Shown here: piece by piece, positions 11,690 to 24,390 of the stretch
Layout: each line of letters starts with the position of its first letter
Position numbering within the stretch: position 1 is the stretch's first letter
NCBI RefSeq assembly: GCF_950023065.1
Contig: NC_088680.1
Location: 10,094,559 to 10,158,558 of the forward strand
Length of the DNA stretch: 64,000 nt
Direction of reading: 5' to 3'
Source of the DNA: Planococcus citri
Lineage: Eukaryota; Arthropoda; Insecta; Hemiptera; Pseudococcidae
The notes under the pieces: generated by a model
The model's input: the letters and a program-made list of their open reading frames with translations, nothing else
Told to the model about the DNA's origin: nothing
Database searches by the model: none
Program-made: the position numbers and the translations under genes

Positions 11690-13300
11690 GAACGAGACAC
11701 TTATACGAATCAATTCGTTCGAGAATAATTCAATCGATTCGTTCATAAATGAGTCACTAATACGAATCAATTCGTTCGCGAATGATTCATTAAAAATTGA
11801 GCAAATGAATCGAATCGTTCGCGAACGAGTCACTAATACGAATCGATTCGATCGCGAACGAGTCACCTATACAAATCAATTCGTTCGCGAATGATTCACA
11901 AAAAATAATTCAACTCATTCGTGAATGATTCACCAAAAATTGAGAAAATTAATCGATTTGTTCGCAAATGAGTCACTAATACAAATCAATTCGTTCGCGA
12001 ATGATTCACCAAAAATTGAGAAAATGAATCGATTCGTTTGCAAATGAGTCACTAATATGAATCAATTCGTTCACGAATGATTCACCAAAAATTGAGTGAA
12101 TCAATCGATTCGTTCGCGAATGATCAACAAAAAATTGAGTAAATGAATCGATTCGTTCGGGAACGAGTGATTTATAAAATCAATTCCTTCGTGAATGATT
12201 CACCAAAAATTGAGAAAATGAATCGATTCATTTGCGAATGAGTCACTAATATGAATCAATTCGTTCGCGAATAATTCATCAAAAATTGAGTAAATGAATC
12301 GATTCGTTCGCCAACGAGTCAATTATTCGAATCGATTCGTTCGCAAACGAGTCACTAATATGAATCAATTCGTTCGCCAACGAGTCTTTATACGAATCAA
12401 TTCGTTCGCGAATGATTCACAAAAAATATTTCAATCAGTTTGTGAATGATTCACCAACAATTGAGTAAATGAATCGATTTGTTCGCAAACGAGTAACTAA
12501 TATAAATCAATTCGTTCGCGAATGATTCACAAAAAATATTTCAATCACTTTGTAAATGATTCACCAAAAATTGAGTAAATGAATCGATTCGTTCGCGAAC
12601 GAGTCATTTATACAAATCAATTCGTTCCTGAATGATTCACCAAACATTGAGAAAATGAATCGATTCGTTTGCAAATGAGTCACTAATATGAATCAATTCG
12701 TTCGCGAATGATTCACCAAAAATTGAGTGAATCAATCGATTCGTTTGCAAACGAGTCAGTAATATGAATCAATTCGTTCGCGAATGATTCGTCAAAAATT
12801 GAGTAAATGAATCGATTCGTTCGCAAACGTGTCACTTATACGAATCGATTCGTTCGCGAATGATTCTTCAAAACTTCAGTAAATGAATCGATTCTTTCGC
12901 GAAAGAGTCACTTATACAAATCGATTCGTTCGCGAACGAGTCACTTCTACGAATCGGTTCTTTCGCGAACGAGTCACTCATACGAATCAATTTGTTCGCG
13001 AACGAGTAATTTATAAAAATCAACTCGTTCGTGAATGATTCACGAACAATTGAGAAAATGAATCGATTCGTTTGCGAATGAGTCACCAATATGAATCAAT
13101 TCGTTCGCGAATGATTCATCAAAAATTGAGTAAATGAATCGATTCGTTCGCAAACAAGTCAATTATACGAATCGATTCGTTCTCGAATGAGTCACTCATA
13201 AGATCCGATTCGTTCGCGAATGATTCAGTAACTATTGATCAACTCGTTCGCGAATGATTCACCTACAAATCAATCGAATGATTCACCAAGAAATCAATCA
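11690..13300. repeat. 76-bp satellite rich in TTCGCGAA palindromes
   Basis: A unit of about 76 bp repeats over 1.6 kb: the word ATTGAG recurs at steps of 76, 76, 43, 75 and 76 bp between 11940 and 12290. Each unit holds two or three copies of an internal submotif (AATCRATTCGTTCGCGAA with TGATTCACC or CGAGTCACTAAT), so the array is a two-level repeat. Open frames on both strands (11688-11894, 12868-13089) are products of the repeat. Confidence 0.85.
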
Positions 13301-16300
13301 ATGTATTTACTTAATCTCCAATTGTTCGTAAATTATTCGATTCAATTGAAAACCGATCAATTGCTGTACAAATGTTTTTAAAAAAAAGTGAATCAATTCG
13401 TTCGTAAAAAATTTTCATTTACAGAAAAGTCGGTCTTCTCACGCTAAATGCGTGAGTTTTTTTTTCAATATCAAAACTTATCGCAAAATGTAGGAAAAGA
13501 GGGACATACAGGGCGTACGAGAAAGAAAGACTTCATAATTTAAAAAAAAAAAAAAATCAAAAAATGGGAAAGAACAATACCTGAACAAAATAGCTCTATG
13601 ATTTTTGTCAATTTAAAGTTGTCGAGATTGAATATTATCTCATGTTTTAGTTGGACCTCTCTAAGCCCCTTCCTTCCCCACCACTCTCCATCATCATTCC
13701 TGAAAAGTGAACATTGCCAAAATATGATGAGTGATGTGTCATTATATTCTGGTTTTTGAGGGTACAGAATTTGAATGCATACCTATTATAATCTTTATGG
13801 ATGCGATCAGCTTTTCCAAGTTCTATACTCTTTCAACGCCCCAATTTGGATAAAAATCAGAAAATCACGATATGTAATGCTCTGTGTCAATTTCTACTTA
13901 TTCTAGTTGTCTCGAGACTTATTTTTTGCAAAGTGGGAGCACTAAAATCCAAAAGGTTGCTTTTTCAACAAAAAAATCATTCTCACCACTGCTGCAGTTT
14001 TTTGGTCCATAATCGAATTAAATATTGTTTTATTTAGAGTAAAATTGACCAAATTGATTCAATTATTTTAGTAATAAATTTCTCAATACGAAACTGAAAA
14101 CTTTAAAAATCAAGATAAAAACGAAAAATTGAAAATCATGGTGGCCAATAGTCTTTACCTGGTTTACTTTTTTAAGAACCATAAACTAAATTATTGTGAG
14201 TAGGCACCGACCACGTCGCACATGAAAAATTTAAATTTTTTGACGACAAGCGGTTTTTCTATTCTTAATACTTTGAGACAGTAGCTCTTGAAAAATGATT
14301 ACTTTGGCACAGAACACACTTTTTTGATGCTCATTCTCGAGTGCATGAACACTCAGCAGTCAGATAAACTCGATATTAATCTAAAAAACAATTTTTTAAT
14401 TATTCTTTTGTATGCTTTAAAGAACAGCTTCCCAAATATTCAATTTTGTTAACTCACATCCACATAAGTATATTTCTTTAAATTTTTTTTTTTACTTTTT
14501 TTAAAATTGAAAATTGCTTTTAACTTTGAAAGGTCTGGAATTATTCTAAAATAGTAAAATAATAAATGCCAAATTCCAGCGATGTATGTACCTTAATTGA
14601 CTAAATTTTTACATTTTGATTTAATTAAAATGTTGAAAATCGACAAAATTCTAAAATTTAAATCTCGTCCTTGAAATTCAGCACAAAAGTAAATACATTT
14701 TTTTATTATTTCTTTGGTTTTTTTACCACCATGTCTCGAAATTTTCCACCCAATTTGAAATGGAAAACTTTTTGGAGATTCCAGAATGCCTCAAAATTAC
14801 TTCGAGACGTTGAAAATAAAGTTCAAATTGAAATAGAGATTTCTTACTAAACGTCCAAAAATGTACCATAAGTAAGTAATTCAAATTAAGTATTGTTTTT
14901 TTTTTTGGAAATTCATCAGAAATTCATTTTTTTTAAGAACTATTAGACATTCCTGCAAAAATTTGATTTTGGATTAAAAATCAAATTTCGACCATTTACT
15001 GTTCAGCGTTGGAATCAAATTTATCACTTCCTCCTCCCTCCCTCAAAAAAAATCTGGATAAAACATAAATAATTGTCAGACAAGTAACTCGAGTAACATT
15101 TTTTTAAAAAATTGTACACGACATCGACACGATATATCCATCAAAAATCATGCAAACTTCATCTCCATAACAAAATCAAATAAGTACTACGTTAATTTTT
15201 AAAACACTTTTTTTTCTACACCCTTTCATGTTCACATCTGCCATCGATACTCTTACAACCTTATAAACTTTAACGTAATAAAAACACACCTCCAAAGACG
15301 TATTCGACACGAAACCCACATGGTAGCTGATTTCGTCCCATCGTTCTTAAAATACCTATAACGTATAAGTATACGCGACTCATCCATCAAATACATTTTG
15401 TAGAGAGGCAACTTTCTCCGACGTTTCGTCGTCGTCGTAGTGCTTGTAATCGAGAGCAATATTGATAATAATTTCACGAGATGGTTTTTTATCGAAGCGA
15501 GTGCGGGTTATCGCGGTGAGCAGATATGAAAAGGGCTCATTAACAATGTTTGAATAAGAAAGTCTAAAGGAAACATTTTATATCAAAAGTGCTATTAATT
15601 AAGTAGCTGCTACCCTAATTTCGCTCGACGCAGTGACAGCGCCAGGGCGCCTCGCGACTCGGTTATAATTTTACCGAAACCACATCGTAAATTAAGAACA
15701 AATTGGAAAAGGTGCTGTGGAAAAAAACCTTCGCAATTCGCCGTATAATGTATCATCTTTTTGTCGTCGTGGATTTTTCCACCGAGCCGGAGTCTTTATG
15801 GTGGGTTATTTTTTTTTTTCGAGAATGAATGAAATGGGGGTTGATGAGGAGTGTGCAGGGCAGGAGGTTTATATTGAAATGAAAATATAAAAAATTCTAG
15901 TGGGCTGTTTATACCTATTAGACGAAAATGAGGATTAAAGGTTCGAGTAAGAGGTGGTGGATTTTTTCCCTTTGTGGGTTATTTTTCGGGGGAAAGGATT
16001 TGGTGGGATGAAATTGATGTAAAGTGATGATTTAGGAGTATCGTGCATTTTTTTTGTTTGTTTTTTTTTTCAAAAAAGGAATTTTTTTGAAAAAAAGAGA
16101 TGTTGATTTTTTTTTTTAAATGATGGCTCAAGAGAGGGTAAATTTTCAACAAGTATTTAAAAATTATTTTCATGAAATAAAAGCAATATTGAAAAATTAG
16201 GGGAATTCAATTTTTTATAAATTAATTTTTAAAAAAATCCACCAGTCAATTTTATTAAAGCAAAAATTGCAATAATTTGAAAAAAAAAACCTCTAACGAG

Positions 16301-16440
16301 AAACTAACCTCACTTAAATATACTTCAAGCACAATAAAAAAAATACAATAACTACATTTAGCAAAAAAAAAAAATCGAAATTGACGAAATTTCGAAATAA
16401 TCGTATCCTACTTTAATGTGAAAAAAAATATTTCGTAAAC
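13301..16440. other. AT-rich non-coding DNA
   Basis: No supported gene. 15540-15720 is unique, less AT-rich and contains AATTAAGTAGCTGCTACC and a GC-rich GCGCCAGGGCGCC palindrome, which may be conserved regulatory DNA. A short 7-bp stem (CTCACGC/GCGTGAG) followed by T9 is at about 13438-13465 and looks like chance. Confidence 0.3.
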
Positions 16441-16444
16441 GTAC

Positions 16445-16643
16445 CTTGATGGTGGCCACATGATCGGAGCAAACACGTGATGATGATAAGGAAACCGCGA
16501 TAACAAATAACGCCGACGAAATGGTATTGGGAAAAGCTCAAAAGCTGTCGTTCTCCGGAGAATAGAAACACAGCATCTTTTTTTGAGTAGAACGCTTGCG
16601 CCGTTCGGCCTTCCAAAGCTTGAAATCGTCTACTCGACGTCCC
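16445..16643 (-). CDS. weak candidate internal exon, unrecognised
   Basis: On the minus strand an acceptor-like GAGCATTTTCAG precedes 16643, and a good donor (AAG followed by GTACGT) follows 16445. The 199 bp between are open in one frame and less AT-rich than the surroundings. The product begins GTSSRRFQALEGRTAQAF and includes the hydrophobic run GVICYRGFLIIITCLL, which could be a membrane segment. No family is recognised. A conserved non-coding element is an equal alternative. Confidence 0.2.
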
Positions 16644-16689
16644 CTGAAAATGCTCTCCATCGTTGGTTGCTATATGCTTATACACGAAA

Positions 16690-17500
16690 AAAGGGGAACA
16701 CGTGATAGACCTAATGTCACTTTGTCATTCTGAGCGTTTAAACTTATTAGATTAACTTCGGATTGTTATTTTCTACTGTTTAGCGCCATTTAATTACGGT
16801 CTTCATGTACGTCGAACCGAGCGCCCAGCGCCCTGCCCAGCTGAACCCCCTCCGCGTCCAACTTACCGATAATTTTGATCTATAGGTTGATTTTACTTTC
16901 AGCCTTTTTTTCCTCCATTGTGCACGGTGTACCTCGTTCTGGGTCAAGTCAGGGGAGGGGGAAGGTCCTCGTGTATCTGGTCTCTTTCATATATATACAC
17001 GAATTGGCTCTGATAAGTTTTAACGCGTACTCGAGGGCTCGCTGAGTTATCGGCCGAGTTGCGAGGTTTTTTTAATTAGATTTTTTTAATATTCAACTTT
17101 TTTCTCGTATCATCGAAACGAAGAAAATTTTCCACTATAAGTTTTACGCAAGATTTTTCCCTATAAAGTTCAATTTTATTCAGTTTTTTTTTTGACATAG
17201 TGAGAGAGTTTTTTGCCTCTAGTTACGCTTTGGGTACTTGAGAGTAGGCTATATTTTGATTAATTTGGCCAGTGCATGTTGTTGAAAAAAGTCAGGAAAC
17301 CGATCGAAACTTTCGAGATGGGAATTTTTTCGAAATTATAACCTCTCGGGTTTCCTCCTATACTTCGATGTACCTACAGTGTTCGTGTGATATTTGCAAG
17401 TCACAAAAAGGGTAAGGTACGTGGACGGTGGATGAAAAAGTTACCATCAACCTTGTTGGGAGATTGCACCTTTTGACGAGAGATGATACTTGAAAGAATG
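16690..17500. other. unique non-coding DNA
   Basis: 16740-17050 is less AT-rich, with ACCGAGCGCCCAGCGCC near 16815. No open frame, RNA gene or repeat could be supported. Confidence 0.3.
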
Positions 17501-20500
17501 ATATTTAAGTATAGGTTGTGAATTATGTTGATGTGATGTTGAACGTTAAATTCCATCTCGATAATGAATGCATTATTGTCTTACATGAGGATGTAGAATT
17601 GAGGCAAGTACAACATACAATGTTGAAAATTTTTATTCCATGTTGCAGAAATGTTGATTACCTGAAATTTTCCATTTCTATTGCTAAAATATTAAAAAAG
17701 TATTTGTAAAAAATTGTGTAATTGTTGAGCATTTGTTGCTCTCAAGATTCACTGACGACATTGTTTTGTTCAATGTTGTTATTATGTTGATATTGGTTGT
17801 TGCTGCAACATAATATATGCAATATTTTATAAACATTACTGAAAAATTATGCGAAAGAAAATCAACACCTAGTCAACTTAATAATATTGACTTGAAATTT
17901 CTGAAATGTTTCATGCCATGTTGCAGGAATGTTGCTTCATCATTACTGTTGCATGCATCCAATGTTTTGGAATATTGTTGAGATAGTGCCACAATATTTG
18001 AAGTCTCAAAAACATTTTTTTCTGGTGTTGTGACCATGTTGATCAATCGTTGCTGCAACTTGTATGCAATGTTTTGATCAAATAGAATGAAAATTGAAGA
18101 AGCAATGTTGACGGATGGAGATCAGTTTTCAATCAGAATGTTGTTGACGTAGAGTCGAATCAATGTTGCAGAAATGTTGCAGAAATGTTGACTGATGATA
18201 ATATTATACATATGAGTATGCAATGTTGAATATTCTCAATATGTTAAAGAAATGTTGATAGAAAATTCGAGGAATGTCGCACAGAAGTTGCGAAAATGTT
18301 TATCAATGTTGTTGCAATGTTGAATGGTCATTGCTGCAACATACCTGCAATATTTTGGAAATACTGTTGAAAAATAACGGATGTGATGTTGAGAAAAATC
18401 AACTTTGTGACAGTGAATAATCGTTGATTTGAAATTTCTGAAATGTTTCATGCAATGTTGCAGTAATGTTGCTTCATCAGTACTACTGCATGCATCCAAT
18501 GTTTTTGGAAATATTATTGAGAAATTCAAAAGATAGTGCCGCAATATTCGAAGCCCCAAAAATATTTTTTTTTAGTGTTGTGACAATGTTGACAGATTGT
18601 TGCTGCAACTTGTATGCAATGTTTTGGTCACATTGAATAAAAATTTAAGCAATGTTGACGGATGGAAATCAGTTTTCAATCAAAATATTGTTGACAGAGA
18701 GTTGAATCAATGTTGATTCAATGTTGCAGCAACGTTGACTAATAATAATGTCATACATGTGAGTATGCAATGTTGAATATTCTCAATGCATTGAAGAAAC
18801 GATGATAGCAAATTCAAGTACTGTTGCACAGAAGTTGTACAAATGTTTTTCATGTTGTTGCAATGTTTAATGTTGCTGAAATGTTGAATTTTGCAGCAAC
18901 ATACGTGCAATATTTTGGAAATACTATTGAAAAATAGTGGACGTGGTGCTGAAAATATTAAATCAACTTTGTCACGGTTAAAATTGTTGATTTGAATTTC
19001 TGAAATGGTTCATGCAATGTTGCAGAAATGTTGTTTCATAATTACTGTTGCATGCATCTAATGTTTTCGAAATATTGATGAGAAATTCGAGAGATATTGT
19101 CGCAATATTGGAAATCCCCAAACCTTTTTTTTTAGGGTTGAAACACTGTTGATCAATTGTTGCTGCAACTTATTTGCAATGTTTTGATCATAATGGAAAA
19201 ATTGAATCAATGTTGACTGATGATGACCACTTTTCAATCAAAATATTGTTGAAGGAAAGTTGAATCAATGTTGATTGAATGTTGCACCAATGTTGATTGA
19301 ATGTTGCACCAATGTTGAATCATGATGATGCTACACACGAACATACATTGTAATGTTATAACGATATTCTCAAAAGATCAAAGCAATGTTGATAAGAAAA
19401 TTCAAGTGATGTTGCACAAAAGTTGCAAACATGTTTTTCAATGTTGTTGCAATGTTGAATGGTCACTGCTGCAACATACGTGCAATATTTTGGAAATCCT
19501 GTGGAAAAATAATGGACGTGGATTGAAAAAAATCCACATTTGTGACAGTTATTTGTTGATTTGAAATTTCTAAAATGTTTCATTCAATATTGCAGAAATC
19601 TTGATCAACTATGACCTCGCATTTTTGGAATATTTTGTAGACACTGTTGAAAAATTCCAGCATGATGAAAAAATTAGTTCATATTGATCATTGTTGCTGT
19701 AAAGTTGCAAAAATATGAATGTTTGCAACAATGTTCAATAATCGTTGCTAAGAGATGCATTCCACGGGTTGACAACACTTATAAAATGTTGATGAAACAT
19801 TGAATTTTTGATGTTTTTGTTGCTCTATAGAAAAAGTGACTACTTATTCATAAAATGTTGCAGCAATGTTGATTCACTATCTCTGCTATATCTACATTAT
19901 GCAATGTTCACGTCAATATTGTTGGAAAATTAAAGCAATTTTGATAGAAAATTCAATTTGTGTCAACTCGTGTTGCACATATCTTTTTTCAGATATGTAT
20001 TTGTTGTTGTAATATTATGTTTTGCTGTTGCAAAATGTAGGTATACTTACAATATTCCGAAAAAATAGTTGAGAAATTGACACATTGTTGCAGAAAGCTT
20101 GACTTTGGGGCAGTTTATTGATTTCAGATTAATAAAATGTTTCGTGCAATGTTGAAGCAATACTAATCCTTCTTTGTTTCCATTGCATGCATTCAATTTT
20201 TGATCAATGTTTTTGGAAAATCGAGGTGAAGTTGACCAAAACTTCACTTAATGTTATTACTCGTTGTAAAAATGTTAATTGATTTAAAAACATTTAAATT
20301 CAAGTTGCTCAGAAGTTGATCAAGCAAATTATTTGTATAATATTGAAGCGATAAGTTTTGTAAAATGTTGGAGACATTGAAAAATGGAAACAGCGTTGGT
20401 GAAAAATTAGCTGTTCCCAGGTCGAAGAAATGTTTCATTGAATGATGTAGCAAAGTTGATTCACTGTTGATCCTAATTGCTTACCTATTTTTGCAATCTT
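17500..20500. repeat. AATGTTG-based array, ~540-570-bp higher-order unit
   Basis: The word AATGTTG and its relatives (GTTGCAGAAATGTTG, GTTGCTGCAACAT) recur every 10-40 bp. A longer unit is marked by TTGATTTGAAATTTCTGAAA, which starts at 17887, 18424, 18987 and 19556 (steps 537, 563, 569). Copies are diverged and become irregular after about 19.6 kb. Open frames on the minus strand in this span are translations of the repeat and not genes. Confidence 0.85.
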
Positions 20501-21740
20501 TTAAAAACATTTTTGAAAAAAAATTATACATGAATAAAAATTAAAGTTGTGCCGGTTTATTGCTTTTGCGAAATCGTGGAATTGTTTCGTTGAGTGTTGC
20601 ACCAATGTTGATTCACTATTGCTTCAACATTTTTGCAACATTTTGGAAACATTATTAAAAAAATTTAGTGTGAAGGAAAATTTGTGTTGTTTTATTTATC
20701 GCTGCTCCAAAGTCGCGGAAATGTTTTGTTAAATGTTGTAGCAATGTTGATTTAGTGTTGCTTCTGAATTTTTGCAACATTTTGGAAACGTTATTGAAAA
20801 ATTAATTTGTGTTCTTTCATTTTTTTGGCATGCTCCAAAGTCGCGGAAATGTTTTGTTAAATGTTGTAGCAATGTTGATTTAGTGTTGCTTCTGAATTTT
20901 TGCAACATTTTGGAAACGTTATTGAAAAATTTGAGCGTAAAGAAAAATTAATTTGTCTTCTTTTATTTATTGAATGCTCCAAAGTCGCAGAAATGTTTTG
21001 TTAAATGTTGTAGCAATGTTGATTTAGTGTTGCTTCTGAATTTTTGCAACATTTTGGAAACATTATTGAAAAATTTGAGCGTAAAGAAAAATTAATTTGT
21101 GTTATTTTATTTATTGCATGCTCCAAAGTCGCAGAAATGTTTTGTCAAACGTTGTAGCAATGTTGATTTAGTGTTGCTTGTACATTTTTGCAATATTTTG
21201 GAAACGTTATTGAAAAATTTCAGCGTAACGAAAAATTAATTTGTGTTCTTTTATTTATTGCATGCTCCAAAGTCGCGGAAATGTTTTGTTAAATGTTGTA
21301 GCAATGTTGATTTAGTGTTGCTTCTGAATTTTTGCAACATTTTGGAAACGTTATTGAAAAATTTGAGCGTAAAGAAAAATTAATTTGTCTTCTTTTATTT
21401 ATTGCATGCTCCAAAGTCGCAGAAATGTTTTGTTAAATATTGTAGCAATGTTGATTCATCGTGTTGCGTCAACATTTTTACAACATTTTGGAAACATTAT
21501 TGAAAAATTTGAGCATGATGGATAATTAAACTTGAGTTGTTTTATTTTTTGCTTCGAAGTTGCGAAAATGTTTTGTAAAATGTTGCAGTAATATTGATTC
21601 ACTGTTGTGTCTACATTTTTACAACATTTTGGAAACATTGTTTAAAAATATAAGCATGATGGAAAATTAAACTTGTATTGTTTTATTGTTTGCTTCAAAG
21701 TTGCGAAAATGTTTTGTTCAATGTTGTGGAAATGTTGGTT
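20500..21740. repeat. AATGTTG-based array, 144-bp higher-order unit
   Basis: CTCCAAAGTCGC starts at about 20705, 20833, 20977, 21121, 21265 and 21409, that is one step of 128 and then four exact steps of 144 bp. These units are nearly identical to each other, unlike the 540-570-bp units to the left, so this end looks recently homogenised. Two further diverged units run to about 21740. Confidence 0.88.
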
Positions 21741-24390
21741 CTTTTTTTTAAAACCTATATCATTTTCGATTTGAATCAAGATTCTAATATGTATCTGTTT
21801 CAATTCTCATATTATCTGAACCTGTTTTAATATTTTTGTAAGAAAAAAAAACAAAAATGTTTTGCATACCTATAGGCGTAAATATCTATTTATTTTCACT
21901 AATGTTGCCATGGCAGAAACATCAGGTAAAATTTATTTTTACTATTCCGAAATAACGAAATCATTTTAAAAATATTTGATCAAAATATATCGACTTCACA
22001 CGTACACAGCATATTCCACATTCTTACCTTTTTCTGCTTCATTTCTGCAACGTGGGAGGAAACGAAAAAAATTTCATTTCGTTTGAAAACATCAATTTAT
22101 TAACCTACGATATGAATCTGCCTGCCTATATGTTTCAACATATCGTGAATGACCTTTCGATACATATTCGTAAAACAATATTAAAAAATCGTAAGTTTCG
22201 CACTCACTACAGCCTTTCGAATCGTTCACGAATGAGATACCTTAAGGGGGGAAAAAAACGAAAGAAATGATATAAAATTTCTTTGCCAATTTCATCAATA
22301 CAGGAGAATGTTCTCGTCAGCTTCTCACAGGTAGGTATGTAAAAAGATGATAAAAAAAATGCTTATAAAAACGATTCTCGAGAAGTTGCGCACGATGAAG
22401 GTGTATCAAAATAGGCACATCTATGTTACGTAGGTGTGGATATACCTTCGTGTAAAAGGAATAAGAGTTTCAAAAAAATGAAAAAAAAAACTGTACAGAT
22501 AAAAAGACACAGGAAGGAAATATTTTCGAGGTTGAAAAATGAAAAAAAAAAAGGTGAAATAGAAGGAAAAACTAGATACGTTGGTAGTTTACGATTCCGC
22601 GAATGTACAAAATATACATCAAGAATGCCGTTGCATTAACTACTGCGCGAGTAGAGAGAAGGTCGCAGTCGACGAGATGAATTACAATTAGCCAGGTTTT
22701 TTAATTGTATGATACTTTAGAGCGCGAGAAGCCAAGAGATGGGGGGATGGAAACAAGGGATGTTCACGAAAACGAGGTAATCTTGGAGCATACATCGAGC
22801 TCAGGTAGGTGAGCTATGTACAACCACGTACTATATACCTACTTATACAGTATAACAATTGTAAAAATGTATATTTTTTCCATTTTTATGGCGTGTGCTA
22901 CTGTGCCCTTGCGGAGAACCCTTATAACGGTGTAATTTTTTCGATTCTATGTTTGTATGGAAATTTTCTGGTGTACGGTTTCGCTGGAGAAAAAATTTGT
23001 ACGTGTAACAAAGGATACGCGATACGAGAGTCGACGATGACGACGACGTATAACTAAATTAATAACCATAAAAAAAATATATAAGTTATACAAAGAATCG
23101 GTTTCGACAATTGAACTACGTATAGAGAGTGCGAAGAGAGGAAAAAAAACACCAAAAACGCGAAGGGAGAAACCTTGTAAATAATTTGAAAAACGCGCCA
23201 GAATAAACGAAAGCTCGCTCTATACTCGTCGTAGATTTTTTAATTTTATCAACGACACGATTTTTCGCGTCTCGATGGTGCACGTTACCATAAGGCCAAC
23301 GAGGGGTGGCGTATTCGTAATAGAATCTTTTTGGCACCTTTGAATAAGCACGTCACTTCTCACCCTATGCTGTTGCTATATGTATTCGCGTTCACTTCTT
23401 TTACACTCCTTAGTAGTAGGTATGTATACTATTTTCCCTATACCATATGCATGCACATGGCCTACTGTATGTGTGTGCTTCTGCACCGTTCAGTTTTCCT
23501 TATTTGAATGGCAAGGCTGCGAATTTTTATGAGAATATTTGTCAAAATTCTATTACACAGTTTTAACAGGCTGCAAAGTGCGACGAACGAACTTTTAACC
23601 TGGTTATACTCTCGCGCTCGAGAGTGCGAAGTACTCTACACTTTGTAGCGAGTAATTTTTATTAAAAAAATTTCTCCCGACGAGGGATTTTTTCTCACTC
23701 GAGATAACTTATATATCCAGGCTAATGAACGACGACGACGATGACGACGTATCTTGACAGGTACACGATTCTCATCCTGCTCTATGGTCCACATCGGTTA
23801 ATATTTAATTTCGAAATTCTACTCGTAGGTACTCGTGCTGGATGGAGTTTCGCTAATTCGACGAATTCGCCGATTCCAACACTTTTACAACGAATACAAT
23901 CTGTCACCGAAATGTGTAAAAATGACGTCGAAAGTTGATAAAAGTTTTCCTTTATTTTTTTTACGAGTACTACTCGGAATGGAAAATCGAACTTATCTCA
24001 TTTCATGAATGTAGGTCTTTCCGAGTCAATTCGGCCGAAAAACCAGAAGTAGGTACCTAAGTATCCGTGACGACTCTCGGTTTCGTTCAAATTTTCTCTC
24101 CTCTGCCTTACCTAAGTCTATTTTACCCTCCACAAGAATTCGTAAGGAAATTTTACAGATTTCCCATACATTGGATCGTGAAAAAAAGTCGTAGGGTTTT
24201 AATCAAATTCAGTGCAGACCTTCACTGTGGGTTGAAAGTTGGTCATTGTATGAACATTTTCAGATCTGGAGGTGCATGCTCCTGGAGTAGAGATGAGGGG
24301 TCCTGAAGAGAGGAAATTTATAAAAAAAAATCGTGCTTTTTTCGATCTACCTCCTACCCTAATTTGTTTTTGGGAAACTGGCTCACAAGG
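21741..24390. other. unique non-coding DNA
   Basis: No supported gene. 22.6-23.9 kb is moderately CpG-rich with a (GAC)n stretch near 23730. Short open frames (22809-23057, 23116-23337, 23741-23938) have no splice or homology support. Confidence 0.3.

Noticed and set aside
13438..13465. Stem-loop followed by T9, resembling a terminator
   Set aside because: Only 7 bp of stem, beside no pol III or other RNA gene; T runs are common here.
17500..21740. CRISPR-like array of spaced repeats
   Set aside because: Repeats are variable in length and sequence with no unique spacers; this is a eukaryotic satellite.
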